Source: JADLGL01 sp963732865 (GTDB lineage: Bacteria > Pseudomonadota > Alphaproteobacteria > Rhizobiales > Kaistiaceae). From it: DNA of 64,000 bases. Positions 1 through 8,089 of this stretch are shown here, one piece after another. The notes beneath the pieces are model-generated. The model saw nothing but the letters and a program-made list of their open reading frames with translations. It had not been told where the DNA came from and made no database searches. Numbering within the stretch: the first letter of the stretch is position 1; each line of letters starts with the position of its first letter. The DNA is taken from positions 248,001 to 312,000 of the forward strand of contig CAVTBC010000003.1 of NCBI GenBank assembly GCA_963732865.1, read 5' to 3'. A program made the translations under genes and the position numbers.

Positions 1-236
1 TCGGCGGTGTAGTGCAACGTGAGACGCCCCGAGGGCGCCGAGATCTGAGCATAGCGCGTCCCGGTGGCCGCGTCGGTGTAGGAACGCCGAGGTGTGACGG
101 GCGTGGTCGTCAGCTGCTCGCGGATGACGGTCTGCCCAGGCAGCCTTGCCGCCTCCAGGCAGAAGATAATGCCGGTCCTCTCGGCGAGTTGATATTCGAG
201 TTCGCAGCCTAGTTGGAACGTCATCTTCTCTCGCAT
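1..236 (-). CDS. transglutaminase-like protein, N-terminal part (cut by window edge)
   Basis: An open frame reads leftward from an ATG at 236 (alternative ATG at 224) through 78 codons to the window edge without a stop. The visible part begins MREKMTFQLGCELEYQL and continues with a beta-rich pattern ending in APSGRLTLHYTA. This resembles the N-terminal domain found in front of bacterial transglutaminase/cysteine-protease folds, where a 'CELEY' strand is followed by 'R..rl.AP.G.l.l.Y.A'. The catalytic Cys-His-Asp domain would lie outside the window, so activity cannot be judged. Neither ATG has a well-spaced ribosome site. The family call rests on pattern recognition of a short stretch; the reading frame itself is clear because its residue composition is protein-like while the other frames are arginine-rich. 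Confidence 0.55.
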   Translation of the reverse strand, partial: MREKMTFQLGCELEYQLAERTGIIFCLEAARLPGQTVIREQLTTTPVTPRRSYTDAATGTRYAQISAPSGRLTLHYTA

Positions 237-538
237 CCCGCAGGTGGTGGCGCCTGCTGGGCAAACGCCGCCCGGCGGCGAACCGTTTCGGAACGGCGGC
301 GGCGCCGGGCGATTGCGTCCGACTTCAGACTTAGCGGACACCAGAGCACGGCGGGGTGCCGAACGTCACGCAAAGTGGACGATGGCCGCCGAAGTTGCAC
401 CCAGACGCGGCAGCCGCTCGTTGTCACCTGCATGAGCCAGGACTAGAACCGTTAACGGGAGGTCCGCGCCAAGGCGTGGACAAAACAGGACGCCGCGCGG
501 CGCCGTTGAATGAGCGTTCGCGGGCGTGGGGAGGAATA
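237..538. other. intergenic region between divergent genes
   Basis: About 300 bases between the leftward transglutaminase-like gene and the rightward collagen-like gene. The short frames here are arginine- and alanine-rich shadows without ribosome sites. The only convincing signal is the purine-rich GGGGAGGAAT just before the ATG at 539. No promoter hexamers, hairpins or RNA genes stood out. Confidence 0.4.
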
Positions 539-1563
539 ATGGGAAATTTGCAGAAGCTCGGCGCGGGGCTTGCCGCGGCATTGCTCATATCAGCCACACC
601 GGCTCTGGCGGCGATTACCGTCGACAGCGCCGCGATGGTGGGCGGCAGGCTGGTGGTCACCGGCCATGCGGCGGCCAATTCGACCGTGACGATCGTCGAT
701 ACCAATTTCAGCAGCCCAACGGGCAACACCGGCTATTTCCTGCTCGGTGCGCCATACACGCCGGCAAGCTGCGTCATCGGTCTTGCTGCCGGTGGAGAGA
801 CGCTCGGCAACATCGCGGTTGAGAATTGCGCGGCGACCGAGGCCGTCGCGGCCGCGATCCCCGGGCCCATGGGACCGGCGGGCGCAGGGGGCCGCAGGGC
901 GAACGTGGCCCGCAGGGCGCACAAGGTCCGCAGGGCGATCAAGGGCCGGCTGGACCGATTGGGCCTGAAGGACCGGCCGGACAGGTGGGACCGATAGGGC
1001 CTGCAGGTCCGGTCGGACAGGCGGGACCGATCGGACCGGCAGGACCGGCCGGACAGGCGGGACCGATCGGACCGGCAGGTCCCGCGGGCGAAGCCGGCGC
1101 GGCAGGCGCCCCTGGCCCGCAAGGTCCGCAAGGACCCGCAGGGCCGGCGGGCACTGACGGCGCCGTTGGGCCGGCAGGGCCGGCGGGTGCGCCCGGACCA
1201 GCGGGGGCCGCTGGCCCCCAGGGACCAGCAGGACCGGCCGGAGCGGCCGGCGTCGCGGGGCCGATGGGTCCGGCCGGACCCGACATCCTCATTGATCCGG
1301 CGACCGGCGGCATGAAGGTCTGCGTCGGCCTCGTCCGCTGGGGCGGCCGGGCCGAGACCCCGCAGCCGGACGAGAACTACATGATGATCGTGCCGGCGAA
1401 TTGGACGCGGGGAGACTGCAACGCCATGTTCGCCGCCTATGCCGGGCCGACGGAGAACGGCGCCGAGGGCGGATTGGTCCGCATCGGCTGCATCCTGCGC
1501 GACGAGCCGACGATCACTTGGGAGGGCGGCCCGAACTTCGATGGGGCCGCTTGCGGCTGGTAG
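539..1563 (+). pseudogene. secreted collagen-like (Gly-X-Y) protein, frameshifted as read
   Basis: The ATG at 539 follows a strong ribosome site (GGGGAGGAAT). The protein starts with a signal peptide (MGNLQKLGAGLAAALLISAT, cleavage near ALA-A) and a small beta-type domain with two cysteines (about residues 24-105). A collagen-like stretch then begins (PGPMGPAGA), but the frame breaks in a run of five G at 887-891. The Gly-X-Y repeat resumes in the next frame, with 44 uninterrupted triplets rich in GPA, GPI and GPQ up to 1284. A C-terminal domain of about 90 residues follows, with four cysteines (CVGLVRWGG, GDCNAMF, GCILRD, AACGW). Bacterial collagen-like proteins form triple helices at the cell surface; export is inferred from the signal peptide. 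One missing base would restore a single protein of about 342 residues. The break may be sequencing error or a true mutation. Confidence 0.8.
979..1086 (+). repeat. 36-bp tandem repeat within the collagen-like gene
   Basis: Three consecutive 36-base units (979-1014, 1015-1050, 1051-1086) each start GGACAGG and encode 12 residues of the Gly-X-Y helix (GQ-GPI-GPA-GPx type). The second and third copies are nearly identical over their first 29 bases, which suggests recent duplication or conversion. The first copy has diverged. Confidence 0.75.
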
Positions 1564-1564
1564 C

Positions 1565-2383
1565 CTAGCCCGGCGACACGCGCGTCAGGCGCCCGTCGAG
1601 ATCGCGGAGAAAATCCGCGATCCGGCGGGCGTCGCTACCGAAATCGTGGGCGAAGACCCGGCTTGCCGAGCGCATGTCGACAATCGCACCGGCCGGCCCC
1701 GCGCTCACACGGATGACGACGTCCTCGCGAAACCCGACAATCCATGTGCGCGCCTCAGCGGTAACGAAGCCGGCTGACATCAGGGGTGGCGCGGCGGGCT
1801 CGGCTGCGGCCGGGTCCCCGATTGCGGCCGGGTCGGTTGGCGCAAAGATCGGCGGCTCCGCAAGATCGATTTGCCAATTGCGGTCGCCCGCCAGGAGTAG
1901 GACCTCATCGAAAACGCTCGACGGATCAGCCGCATAGACATGCGGAACTATCTCCGGATAGGCCACGCGCTGGGCCGCGATTTGCGCGACTGTCGGCGCA
2001 GCGTGGTCCCATGCGACGGCAAGGAACGGGATAGGGTCGTCCGGGCTGGTGCTGACGTCGGCGATCGCCGGCAAGGTGAACAGCCGGGTGAAGAGAATGC
2101 CCGGATAGGCGAGGATCGCGGCGCCGAGGATCAATCCCAACACAGCGGCGCCGAAACCTCTGCGGGCGTCGCGCCAGATGGTTGCGAAGGCGATGAGGGC
2201 GGCCAGGATCGCGCAAACCGCCGAGGTCAGGCCGAGCGCCAAGAGGCCCAGCGCCGGCTCGGCGCCGATGACATCGGTTCGCGAACCGATGACCGCCGCC
2301 AGCGTTGCCAGAACCGACAGAAGAGCGGCACGCCGGCTCCAAATCGCGAGCCGCGAATGGCGGCGTTTTGCCTCAACGCGCAT
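1565..2383 (-). CDS. DUF1499 family membrane protein
   Basis: A 272-residue protein from the ATG at 2383. Three hydrophobic helices lie in the first ~120 residues (LLSVLATLAAVIG, ALGLLALGLTSAVCAILAAL, FGAAVLGLILGAAILAY). The second half is a soluble domain with the DUF1499 signature: a pre-strand TWIVGFREDVVIRV, then DMRSASRVFAHDFGSDARRI and FLRDLDGRL at the C-terminus. DUF1499 proteins are widespread in Rhizobiales and their biochemical role is unknown. The frame stays open upstream of this ATG, but that part does not look like protein. The stop lies two bases past the stop of the collagen-like gene, so the two are tightly convergent. Confidence 0.8.
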   Translation of the reverse strand: MRVEAKRRHSRLAIWSRRAALLSVLATLAAVIGSRTDVIGAEPALGLLALGLTSAVCAILAALIAFATIWRDARRGFGAAVLGLILGAAILAYPGILFTRLFTLPAIADVSTSPDDPIPFLAVAWDHAAPTVAQIAAQRVAYPEIVPHVYAADPSSVFDEVLLLAGDRNWQIDLAEPPIFAPTDPAAIGDPAAAEPAAPPLMSAGFVTAEARTWIVGFREDVVIRVSAGPAGAIVDMRSASRVFAHDFGSDARRIADFLRDLDGRLTRVSPG

Positions 2384-2537
2384 GAGCCGGTCCGCCGCTA
2401 ATTGTCGTGGAATTCTCGGAATGACATGGGAATGCGCCGCAACATTTGATTCATAAGGTGGCCATATCCTGAAGGGTGCGGCGATTCTTTCGCAGAGGCT
2501 CGTTGCCCCCACCAAGACAGGCATAGGCCAAAGAACA

Positions 2538-2696
2538 ATGATGAAGAACCCTATCGACCGGCCGTTCCGTTCCAAGGTGGAACTGGAAATGGAACAGGCG
2601 CTGGTCGCGCAGTACCGCGAACTCGGAAACCCCGAACTGCGTGAAGCAGTCGCCGCGGTCCATCGCACCGACGAGATCGAAGCTCCGACCAACTAG
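2538..2696 (+). CDS. small hypothetical protein, 52 aa
   Basis: ATG-ATG start with a 52-residue frame beginning MMKNPIDRPFRSKVELEMEQ and ending EIEAPTN. It is acidic and predicted helical (ELEMEQALVAQYRELGNPELREAVAAV), with no membrane segment, cysteines or signal peptide. I judge it real because its amino-acid composition is balanced and helix-like, the third codon positions are G/C rich, and the opposite-strand frame is serine- and alanine-rich shadow. It lies upstream of and on the same strand as the Nudix gene, 68 bases away. No function can be assigned. Confidence 0.55.
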   Translation: MMKNPIDRPFRSKVELEMEQALVAQYRELGNPELREAVAAVHRTDEIEAPTN

Positions 2697-2764
2697 CCCG
2701 AGGCAGGCGCCGAATCGAAGCATGGCCGCTTTCCCGAAGCAGCCGTGATCGTTATCCTGCGCGC

Positions 2765-3205
2765 ATGGCTTCGATCACCCCCGCCCCGACCTCTCCCGCC
2801 CCGGTCCGCCGGCGTCCGCATCTAGGCGCGAGCGTTGTCCTTTGGCGCGACAATACTGTGCTGCTTGTCAAGCGCCTGAGCGGCCCCTATGGCGGCCGAT
2901 GGGCCCTGCCGGGCGGCAATGTCGAATTCGGCGAGCGCCTTGCGGAGGCGGCCAAGCGTGAGCTGATGGAAGAAACAGGCATCAGCGCTACGATCCGTAA
3001 TCCGGTCGGCATCTTCGAGATCGTCATGGAGCAGCCGCTCGCCGCGCATTTTGTGCTGATGACCTTTGCCGCGACTTACGAAGCCGGCGAAATAAGGCCG
3101 GGCGACGATGCCGTCGAGGTGCGCTGGGTCCCGGGGGACGAGCTCAGCGAGCTCGACATCACGCCGCAAAGCCTTGACGCAATCGCTCGCTCACAACCGC
3201 AATAG
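2765..3205 (+). CDS. Nudix hydrolase
   Basis: A 146-residue single-domain Nudix protein. The Nudix box is complete at about residues 51-73 (G-x5-E-x7-REL-x-EE-x-GI, seen as GNVEFGERLAEAAK followed by RELMEETGI), so the metal-binding glutamates are present. The preceding WALPGG turn is typical of ADP-ribose or mutT-like enzymes. The substrate cannot be read from the sequence; nucleoside diphosphate derivatives are the general class. The first 17 residues are proline-rich and may not be part of the fold. The gene ends four bases before the TIGR02301 gene, suggesting one transcript, an arrangement often seen in Rhizobiales. Confidence 0.9.
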   Translation: MASITPAPTSPAPVRRRPHLGASVVLWRDNTVLLVKRLSGPYGGRWALPGGNVEFGERLAEAAKRELMEETGISATIRNPVGIFEIVMEQPLAAHFVLMTFAATYEAGEIRPGDDAVEVRWVPGDELSELDITPQSLDAIARSQPQ

Positions 3206-3209
3206 TCCG

Positions 3210-3635
3210 ATGCGCCCCAAGGCGCTGGCCGTCTGGCTCGCCGCTGTGATTCTGACCGCAGTCGTGGCGATCCAGCCGGCCCGAGCGCAGTTGCCGCCCT
3301 ACGCGACCGATCTGGAGCGTCTCGCGGAGATCCTTGGATCGCTGCAATTCCTGACTGAGCTTTGCGAGGACACGCCGGCCCCATGGCGTGACGAGATGGA
3401 GCAGATCCTGACGCTGGCCGAGCCCGACAGAGCTTGGCGGGCGCGGCTCACCGATCGCTTCAACATCGGCTATTCGAGCTTTGCCGCCGTCTATCGGCAA
3501 TGCACCGACGCGGCGCGCCTCGCCATCACGCATTACCGCGAAGAAGGCGCCGCCATCACAGGCGATGTTGCGGCGCGCTTCGGCAGCGATGCGCTACCGG
3601 TCGCACCAGCGGTGGACGGCGGCGCGGGAGATTGA
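3210..3635 (+). CDS. TIGR02301 family exported protein
   Basis: A 141-residue protein with a clear signal peptide (MRPKALAVWLAAVILTAVVA, cleavage after ARA). The mature part matches the Rhizobiales TIGR02301 pattern: LAEILGSLQFLTELC, then WRDEM, then FNIGYSSFAAVYRQCTDAA and a final YREEGAAIT. Two conserved cysteines may form a disulfide in the periplasm. The function of the family is unknown. The start is the ATG five bases after the Nudix stop, consistent with translational coupling. A hairpin terminator follows 9 bases after its stop. Confidence 0.85.
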   Translation: MRPKALAVWLAAVILTAVVAIQPARAQLPPYATDLERLAEILGSLQFLTELCEDTPAPWRDEMEQILTLAEPDRAWRARLTDRFNIGYSSFAAVYRQCTDAARLAITHYREEGAAITGDVAARFGSDALPVAPAVDGGAGD

Positions 3636-3644
3636 CGATCCCTT

Positions 3645-3665
3645 AATGCGACCCGTCGCATTTTT
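3645..3665 (+). terminator. rho-independent terminator
   Basis: A perfect inverted repeat AATGCGA-CCCG-TCGCATT is followed at once by TTT, so the stem runs into a run of five T (3661-3665). It lies just after the TIGR02301 stop and fits termination of the Nudix-TIGR02301 transcript. A second, looser hairpin (CCGGCC at 3679-3684 with GGCCGG at 3699-3704) lies downstream without a T run. Confidence 0.7.
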
Positions 3666-3763
3666 AGCTATCTATTAACCGGCCTTTCACGAATCACTGG
3701 CCGGCAAAGTCGGTTCTGTTAGGCTTGAATCTCGTTCGGAACGTGCAGCGCGGGACCATCGAT

Positions 3764-4021
3764 ATGACCGAATTCGACGATACTGAAATGCACGTCCCCA
3801 TTGCGGAGCAGAAGAAAGTTGCGCTCGCCTATCTGACGCAGGCCTGGGGCGATGCGGTCGCCGAGGGCGTCGAGTCCGATGTCCTGGCCCATGCCGCCTT
3901 GTTCGCCGCTTTGTCCGATCTCGTTGCCAGCTATGGCGAAGACGCGGTGGCGGAATTGGCGGCAACGCTGAAGGACCGCATCCACAATCGCGAATTCACG
4001 ATCGACCGGACGATCCAGTAG
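3764..4021 (+). CDS. conserved hypothetical protein, 85 aa
   Basis: From the ATG at 3764 the protein is 85 residues, acidic and largely helical (PIAEQKKVALAYLTQAWGDA, then ALFAALSDLVASYGEDAVAE), with no membrane span or signal peptide. The frame also opens at a TTG at 3725, but those extra residues are not convincing and have no ribosome site. It has no motif I recognise. It converges on the dihydroorotase gene, with only four bases between the two stops. Confidence 0.65.
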   Translation: MTEFDDTEMHVPIAEQKKVALAYLTQAWGDAVAEGVESDVLAHAALFAALSDLVASYGEDAVAELAATLKDRIHNREFTIDRTIQ

Positions 4022-4025
4022 CCGA

Positions 4026-5357
4026 CTAGCCGCGCTTGCGCGTCATCGCGAACCGCACCGGTTTGCCGCCGCTGGCCTCGATCAGTTCGCCGTCCCACAT
4101 GACCTTGCTGCCGCGTATGATCGTGCCGATCGGCCAGCCCGTGACCTCGCGGCCGTCATAGGGCGTCCAGCCCGGCTTCGACGCGATCCACTCGTTGCGG
4201 ATGATCTCCCGGCGCTTCAGATCGACGATTGTGAAGTCCGCATCATAGCCGGCCGCGATCCGTCCTTTGGCGACCGTACCGAACAGCCGCGCCGGCCCGG
4301 CCGATGTCATATCGACGAAGCGCTCGAGGCTGAGGCGGCCGGCGGCGATATGATCGAGCATGATCGGCACCAGCGTCTGCACGCCGGTCATGCCGGATGG
4401 CGATTCCGGATAGGGCTTGGCTTTTTCCTCCAGCGTGTGCGGTGCATGGTCCGAGCCGAAAATGTCGGCGGTGCCGTCGGCGAGGCCGGCCCAGAGGCGA
4501 TCGCGATGGCGCACCGCCCGCACCGGCGGGTTCATCTGGATCAGCGTACCGAGGCGGGCATAGTCGTTGGCGGATAAGGTCAGATGATGCGGCGTCAGTT
4601 CGACCGAAGCGACATCCTTGTGCCCGGCAAGGAAATCAATTTCCTCGGCCGTCGAGACGTGCAGGACGTGGATCTGCGCGCCCGTGCGATGGGCAATGGC
4701 GACGAGGCGCTGCGTGCATTTCAGCGCCGCTTCCTCGTCACGCCAGACCGGGTGCGAGGACGGATCGCCGGGGACTCGAAGGCCAAGGCGCTCGCGGAGA
4801 CGTGGTTCGTCCTCGGAATGGAAGGCGGCGCGGCGCGACAGTTTCGACAGGATAGCCGTGACGCCCGGGTCGTCATCGACCAGGAGGTCGCCGGTCGAGG
4901 AACCCATGAACACCTTAACGCCGGCTGCCGCCGGCAGACGCTCCAGCTCCGCCAATTCGTCGGCATTTTCATGCGTGCCGCCGATCCAGAACGCAAAGTC
5001 GCAATGCATGCGGCCCGACGCGCGGTGGACTTTGTCGGCGAGCGCTTCCTCCGACGTCGTCGGCGGGCGGGTGTTCGGCATCTCGAACACGGCGGTCACG
5101 CCGCCCATCACCGCGGCGCGCGAACCCGATTCGAGGTCTTCCTTGTATTCGAGGCCAGGCTCGCGGAAATGCACCTGGCTGTCGATCACGCCGGGCAGGA
5201 TGTGCAGCCCGGTGCAATCGATGCGCTCGCCCGCGTCTCCGTTCACCGCGCCGAGCGCGACAATGCGACCGCCGCGGATGCCGATGTCGCGCGGGCCAAT
5301 TCCGTCCTGATTGACGACCGTGCCGCCGGCAAGGACGAGATCAAAGGTCTCCGGCAA
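4026..5357 (-). CDS. pyrC: dihydroorotase (class I amidohydrolase)
   Basis: A 443-residue cyclic amidohydrolase that would convert N-carbamoyl-aspartate to dihydroorotate in pyrimidine synthesis. The amidohydrolase landmarks are visible: IDSQVHFREPG at residues 58-68, the bridging lysine in AGVKVFMGSS (K148), metal histidines near 180 and 233 (AAFHSEDE, IHVLHVST) and the catalytic aspartate in FGSDHAPHT (D303). The first histidine of the usual H-x-H pair is glutamine (Q61), a variant I recall from other alphaproteobacterial members of this group. Allantoinase or another hydantoinase-like activity is the main alternative. The start is a TTG with GGAGG five bases upstream. It is divergent from ygfZ. 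Confidence 0.85.
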   Translation of the reverse strand: MPETFDLVLAGGTVVNQDGIGPRDIGIRGGRIVALGAVNGDAGERIDCTGLHILPGVIDSQVHFREPGLEYKEDLESGSRAAVMGGVTAVFEMPNTRPPTTSEEALADKVHRASGRMHCDFAFWIGGTHENADELAELERLPAAAGVKVFMGSSTGDLLVDDDPGVTAILSKLSRRAAFHSEDEPRLRERLGLRVPGDPSSHPVWRDEEAALKCTQRLVAIAHRTGAQIHVLHVSTAEEIDFLAGHKDVASVELTPHHLTLSANDYARLGTLIQMNPPVRAVRHRDRLWAGLADGTADIFGSDHAPHTLEEKAKPYPESPSGMTGVQTLVPIMLDHIAAGRLSLERFVDMTSAGPARLFGTVAKGRIAAGYDADFTIVDLKRREIIRNEWIASKPGWTPYDGREVTGWPIGTIIRGSKVMWDGELIEASGGKPVRFAMTRKRG

Positions 5358-5444
5358 TCGTGCCTCCGCTCATCTGTCTTGCGACCCCCAATTGAGGGGC
5401 CTACTTAACGCGCGGGAGCGCGAAAGCGAAGGGCAGGCACATCC

Positions 5445-6293
5445 ATGAGCCAGTCGGGCTGGGCGAGACTTGCGGATCGCGGCGTTGTCGACGTGCGCGG
5501 CGCGGATGCCCGCGACTTCCTGCAGAACCTCGTCACCAACAATGTCGACGCACTGCAATCCGGTTCCGCCAGCTATGGCGCGCTGCTGACCCCACAGGGC
5601 AAGATCCAGTTCGACTTCATCATTTCCGCGGCGGGCGATGCCTTCCTGTTCGACCTGCCGCGCGCCGCAGCTGCCGACTTCGCCAAACGGCTCGGCTTCT
5701 ACCGGCTGCGGGCCAAGGTCGAGATCGCCGATCGATCCGAGAGCGATGACGTCGTCGCGGCCTGGGGCGGCGCCATGCCTGCGGGCTTCATCGCCGATCC
5801 GCGGCTTGCCGAGCTCGGCTTCCGCGCGATCGTTCCGGCCGGGACGTCGCCTGCTGCTGGCGACGAAGCCGGACCTGCCGCCTATGTGGCCCACCGGATC
5901 GCCTTCGGCGTGCCGGAGCCCGGGGCCGATTTTGCCTATGGCGAGGCCTTTCCGCATGACGCCGACCTCGATCAGCTGCATGGCGTCGATTTCACCAAGG
6001 GCTGCTTCGTCGGCCAGGAAGTGGTGTCGCGCATGCAGCATCGCGGAACGGCGCGACGCCGGATCGTGCAGTTGCGCGGTGCCGGGTTGAGGAGCGGAGC
6101 GGAGGTCGTGGCCGGCGGGCAGGCCATTGGGACGATCGGGTCGGTTGCCGGCGATCTCGGCCTGGCGATGCTGCGGCTCGACCGGGCGCAGGAGGCGATC
6201 GCCGCCGGTGAAGCGCTCACTGCGAATGGGCAGACGGTCACCATGGTCATCCCGGCCTGGGCGCATTTCGCGATGCCCGCGCCAGCGACATGA
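5445..6293 (+). CDS. ygfZ: YgfZ/GcvT-like folate-binding protein
   Basis: A 282-residue member of the YgfZ branch of the GcvT fold, which uses folate to support repair and maturation of certain Fe-S proteins. The family signature K-G-C-x2-G-Q-E is present near residue 185 (KGCFVGQEVVSRMQHRG). The N-terminus contains the usual DFLQNLVTNNV and a GALLTPQGKI loop. Length is normal for the alphaproteobacterial form. Its last four bases overlap the start of the HD gene (ATGA), so the ygfZ-HD-nadQ genes are probably co-translated. Confidence 0.9.
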   Translation: MSQSGWARLADRGVVDVRGADARDFLQNLVTNNVDALQSGSASYGALLTPQGKIQFDFIISAAGDAFLFDLPRAAAADFAKRLGFYRLRAKVEIADRSESDDVVAAWGGAMPAGFIADPRLAELGFRAIVPAGTSPAAGDEAGPAAYVAHRIAFGVPEPGADFAYGEAFPHDADLDQLHGVDFTKGCFVGQEVVSRMQHRGTARRRIVQLRGAGLRSGAEVVAGGQAIGTIGSVAGDLGLAMLRLDRAQEAIAAGEALTANGQTVTMVIPAWAHFAMPAPAT

Positions 6294-6937
6294 GTTCAGC
6301 GCGGCCCAAGGTCACCCCGTTGGGGGATGCGGAACACCGCGCCTGGCAGCGCATGCTCTCGGGCCGGCGGCTCGATCTCCTCGACCCCTCGCCCCTCGAT
6401 ATTGAGATCGAGGACATCGCGCATGGCCTCGCCCGCGTCGCGCGCTGGAACGGGCAGACGATCGGCGACCATCCCTTCTCCGTGGCACAGCATTCGATCG
6501 TCGTCGTCGCGATCACCAATGCGCTCTTTCCCGAGATCGGCGCGGTGGGCCGGTTGGCGGCACTGCTTCACGACGCGCCGGAATATGTCATCGGCGACAT
6601 GATCTCGCCGTTCAAAGCCGTCATCGGTCCGGATTATTGGAGCGTGGAGAAGCGGCTTGCGATCGCCGTGCATCGCCGCTTCGGGCTACCCGACGAGCTG
6701 CCTCAGGCGATAGCGAGCGCGATCAAGACGGCCGACCGGGTATCCGCCTATCATGAAGCGACGCAGCTGGCCGGCTTCGAACGGGCCGAGGCGCGGCGGT
6801 TCTTCGGCCAGCCGCGCATCGCCGCCAACCGGCTGAGTCTGGAGCCCTGGCCCACAGGCGTTGCCGAGGCCCGCTTCCGCAATGAGTTCGAGGTGCTCTT
6901 CGCGGCGGTGAGCAGCAAGCCCGCCGCCAGCGGATGA
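6290..6937 (+). CDS. HD-domain phosphohydrolase, YfbR-like
   Basis: A 215-residue protein with the HD fold. The metal-binding residues are visible as FSVAQHSIVV, LLHDAPEYVIGD (HD near residue 94) and a later ADRVSAYHEA aspartate. YfbR-type enzymes remove phosphate from deoxynucleoside 5'-monophosphates; that activity is inferred from family only. The ATG overlaps the ygfZ stop by four bases and its own stop overlaps the nadQ ATG by four, placing it in the middle of a three-gene operon. The pairing with nadQ is common in Rhizobiales. Confidence 0.85.
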   Translation: MSSARPKVTPLGDAEHRAWQRMLSGRRLDLLDPSPLDIEIEDIAHGLARVARWNGQTIGDHPFSVAQHSIVVVAITNALFPEIGAVGRLAALLHDAPEYVIGDMISPFKAVIGPDYWSVEKRLAIAVHRRFGLPDELPQAIASAIKTADRVSAYHEATQLAGFERAEARRFFGQPRIAANRLSLEPWPTGVAEARFRNEFEVLFAAVSSKPAASG

Positions 6938-7917
6938 CTGACGCTGTTCAGACCGCGATCGAAATCGGCCTCAACGCCGTCATCGTCGCGGTCGAAAACC
7001 GCACGCCATTCGTGCTCGCCGCCCGAGCGCAAACGGACGCCTATGACGCGGACGCCCTGCCCTTCGGTCCATTCGACCCGCTCCGCCATCGCACCTTCGA
7101 AATCGGCCTGCGCAGCTGGGTGGAAGAGCAAACCTCGCTCAAGCTCGGCTACGTCGAGCAGCTCTACACATTTGGCGACCGAGGTCGGCACACGCAGCGG
7201 GGCGATCCCGGCCACGCCGTCTCGGTCGGCTATCTGGCGCTGACCCGGCGCGGCCCGACGGCCGATCTGCAACTGGCCGAGACCGGCGCGCGCTGGCGTC
7301 CCTGGTACGACTTCTTCCCGTGGGAGGATTGGCGCGACGGCGAGCCGCCGGTGCTCGGCGAAATCATCCTGCCCAGCCTGCAGCGCTGGGTGGACGACAA
7401 CCCCTCCGCGGCGCCGCCGGGTCGAGCGCTCGGACGCCAGGATCGCTTCCGCCAGGCCTTCGGACTGGGCGGAACGGGCTGGGACGAGGAGCGCGCGCTG
7501 GACCGATACGAACTGCTCTATGAGGCCGGCTTGGTCGCAGAGGCGCAGAGGGATGGCCGCGTCGCGGCGTTGGAGACGTTGCCGCCGCTCGGTGCTTCGA
7601 TGCTGCACGACCACCGGCGCATCCTCGCCACCGCGATCTCTCGGCTGCGCGCCAAGCTCAAATACCGGCCTGTGGTGTTCGAACTGATGGCCCCCGAATT
7701 CACGCTCACCGAATTGCAGCAGACGGTGGAGGCGATCGCCGGCCGGCATCTGCACAAGCAGAACTTCCGCCGCCTCGTCGAAGCAACACAGCTGGTGGAA
7801 GCGACCGGCGGCACCAACACCAGCACCGGCGGGCGTCCGGCGGCGCTCTTCCGCTTCCGCCGCGACATCCTGCAGGAGCGGCCCGGCGCCGGGCTCCGTT
7901 ACGGACAGCGCGGCTAG
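6934..7917 (+). CDS. nadQ: NadQ-type transcriptional regulator of NAD synthesis
   Basis: A 327-residue protein whose first ~190 residues form a degenerate Nudix-like domain (VIVAVENRTPFVLAAR, then SWVEEQTSLKLGYVEQLYTF) without a catalytic Nudix box. The C-terminal part (about 235-300) looks like a winged helix (RPVVFELMAPEFTLTELQQT, then KQNFRRLVEATQLV). This layout matches the alphaproteobacterial NAD regulator group (COG4111, NadQ), which represses nadABC. The nadABC operon lies only 1.2 kb downstream, separated by the sleB-like gene. A palindrome at the nadA promoter is a plausible target. DNA binding and ligand sensing are inferred, not visible directly. Confidence 0.8.
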   Translation: MTDAVQTAIEIGLNAVIVAVENRTPFVLAARAQTDAYDADALPFGPFDPLRHRTFEIGLRSWVEEQTSLKLGYVEQLYTFGDRGRHTQRGDPGHAVSVGYLALTRRGPTADLQLAETGARWRPWYDFFPWEDWRDGEPPVLGEIILPSLQRWVDDNPSAAPPGRALGRQDRFRQAFGLGGTGWDEERALDRYELLYEAGLVAEAQRDGRVAALETLPPLGASMLHDHRRILATAISRLRAKLKYRPVVFELMAPEFTLTELQQTVEAIAGRHLHKQNFRRLVEATQLVEATGGTNTSTGGRPAALFRFRRDILQERPGAGLRYGQRG

Positions 7918-7982
7918 AGCCGCAACTGGGGACACTGCTGCCTTTCGCGCGCGGACGCCGCAATGGCGCCACCATGCTCGGC

Positions 7983-7994
7983 GCGAATATTCGC
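7983..7994. repeat. 12-bp perfect palindrome upstream of the sleB-like gene
   Basis: GCGAATATTCGC reads the same on both strands and lies about 96 bases before the GTG of the cell-wall hydrolase gene, in a 172-base gap after nadQ. It could be an operator, but no partner or repeat copy was seen in the window. Confidence 0.4.
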
Positions 7995-8089
7995 CTGTGC
8001 CGTTAACTCGCCTGCAAGGTTAATCGGAACAATTTGACGAATGATGCGCCGCTGCCGCAGTCGGCCGCCGCATCAGGTGTTGCGTAAGC

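Noticed and set aside
12..446. Short plus-strand frames at the left end
   Set aside because: Arginine-rich composition, and the minus-strand frame over the first 236 bases is much more protein-like.
880..900. Programmed -1 ribosomal frameshift in the collagen-like gene
   Set aside because: The in-frame heptamer A-GGG-GGC is not a proper X-XXY-YYZ slippery site and no stimulatory structure is evident; six other genes in the window have similar breaks without such signals.
3679..3704. CCGGCC...GGCCGG hairpin as a second terminator
   Set aside because: No T run follows, and the nearby hairpin at 3645-3665 already explains termination.
7910..7923. GCGGCT-AG-AGCCGC as a terminator after nadQ
   Set aside because: The stem overlaps the nadQ stop, has a two-base loop and no T run.
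8005..8030. TTAA pair upstream of the sleB-like gene as a CtrA site
   Set aside because: The two TTAA elements are 13 bases apart instead of 7.
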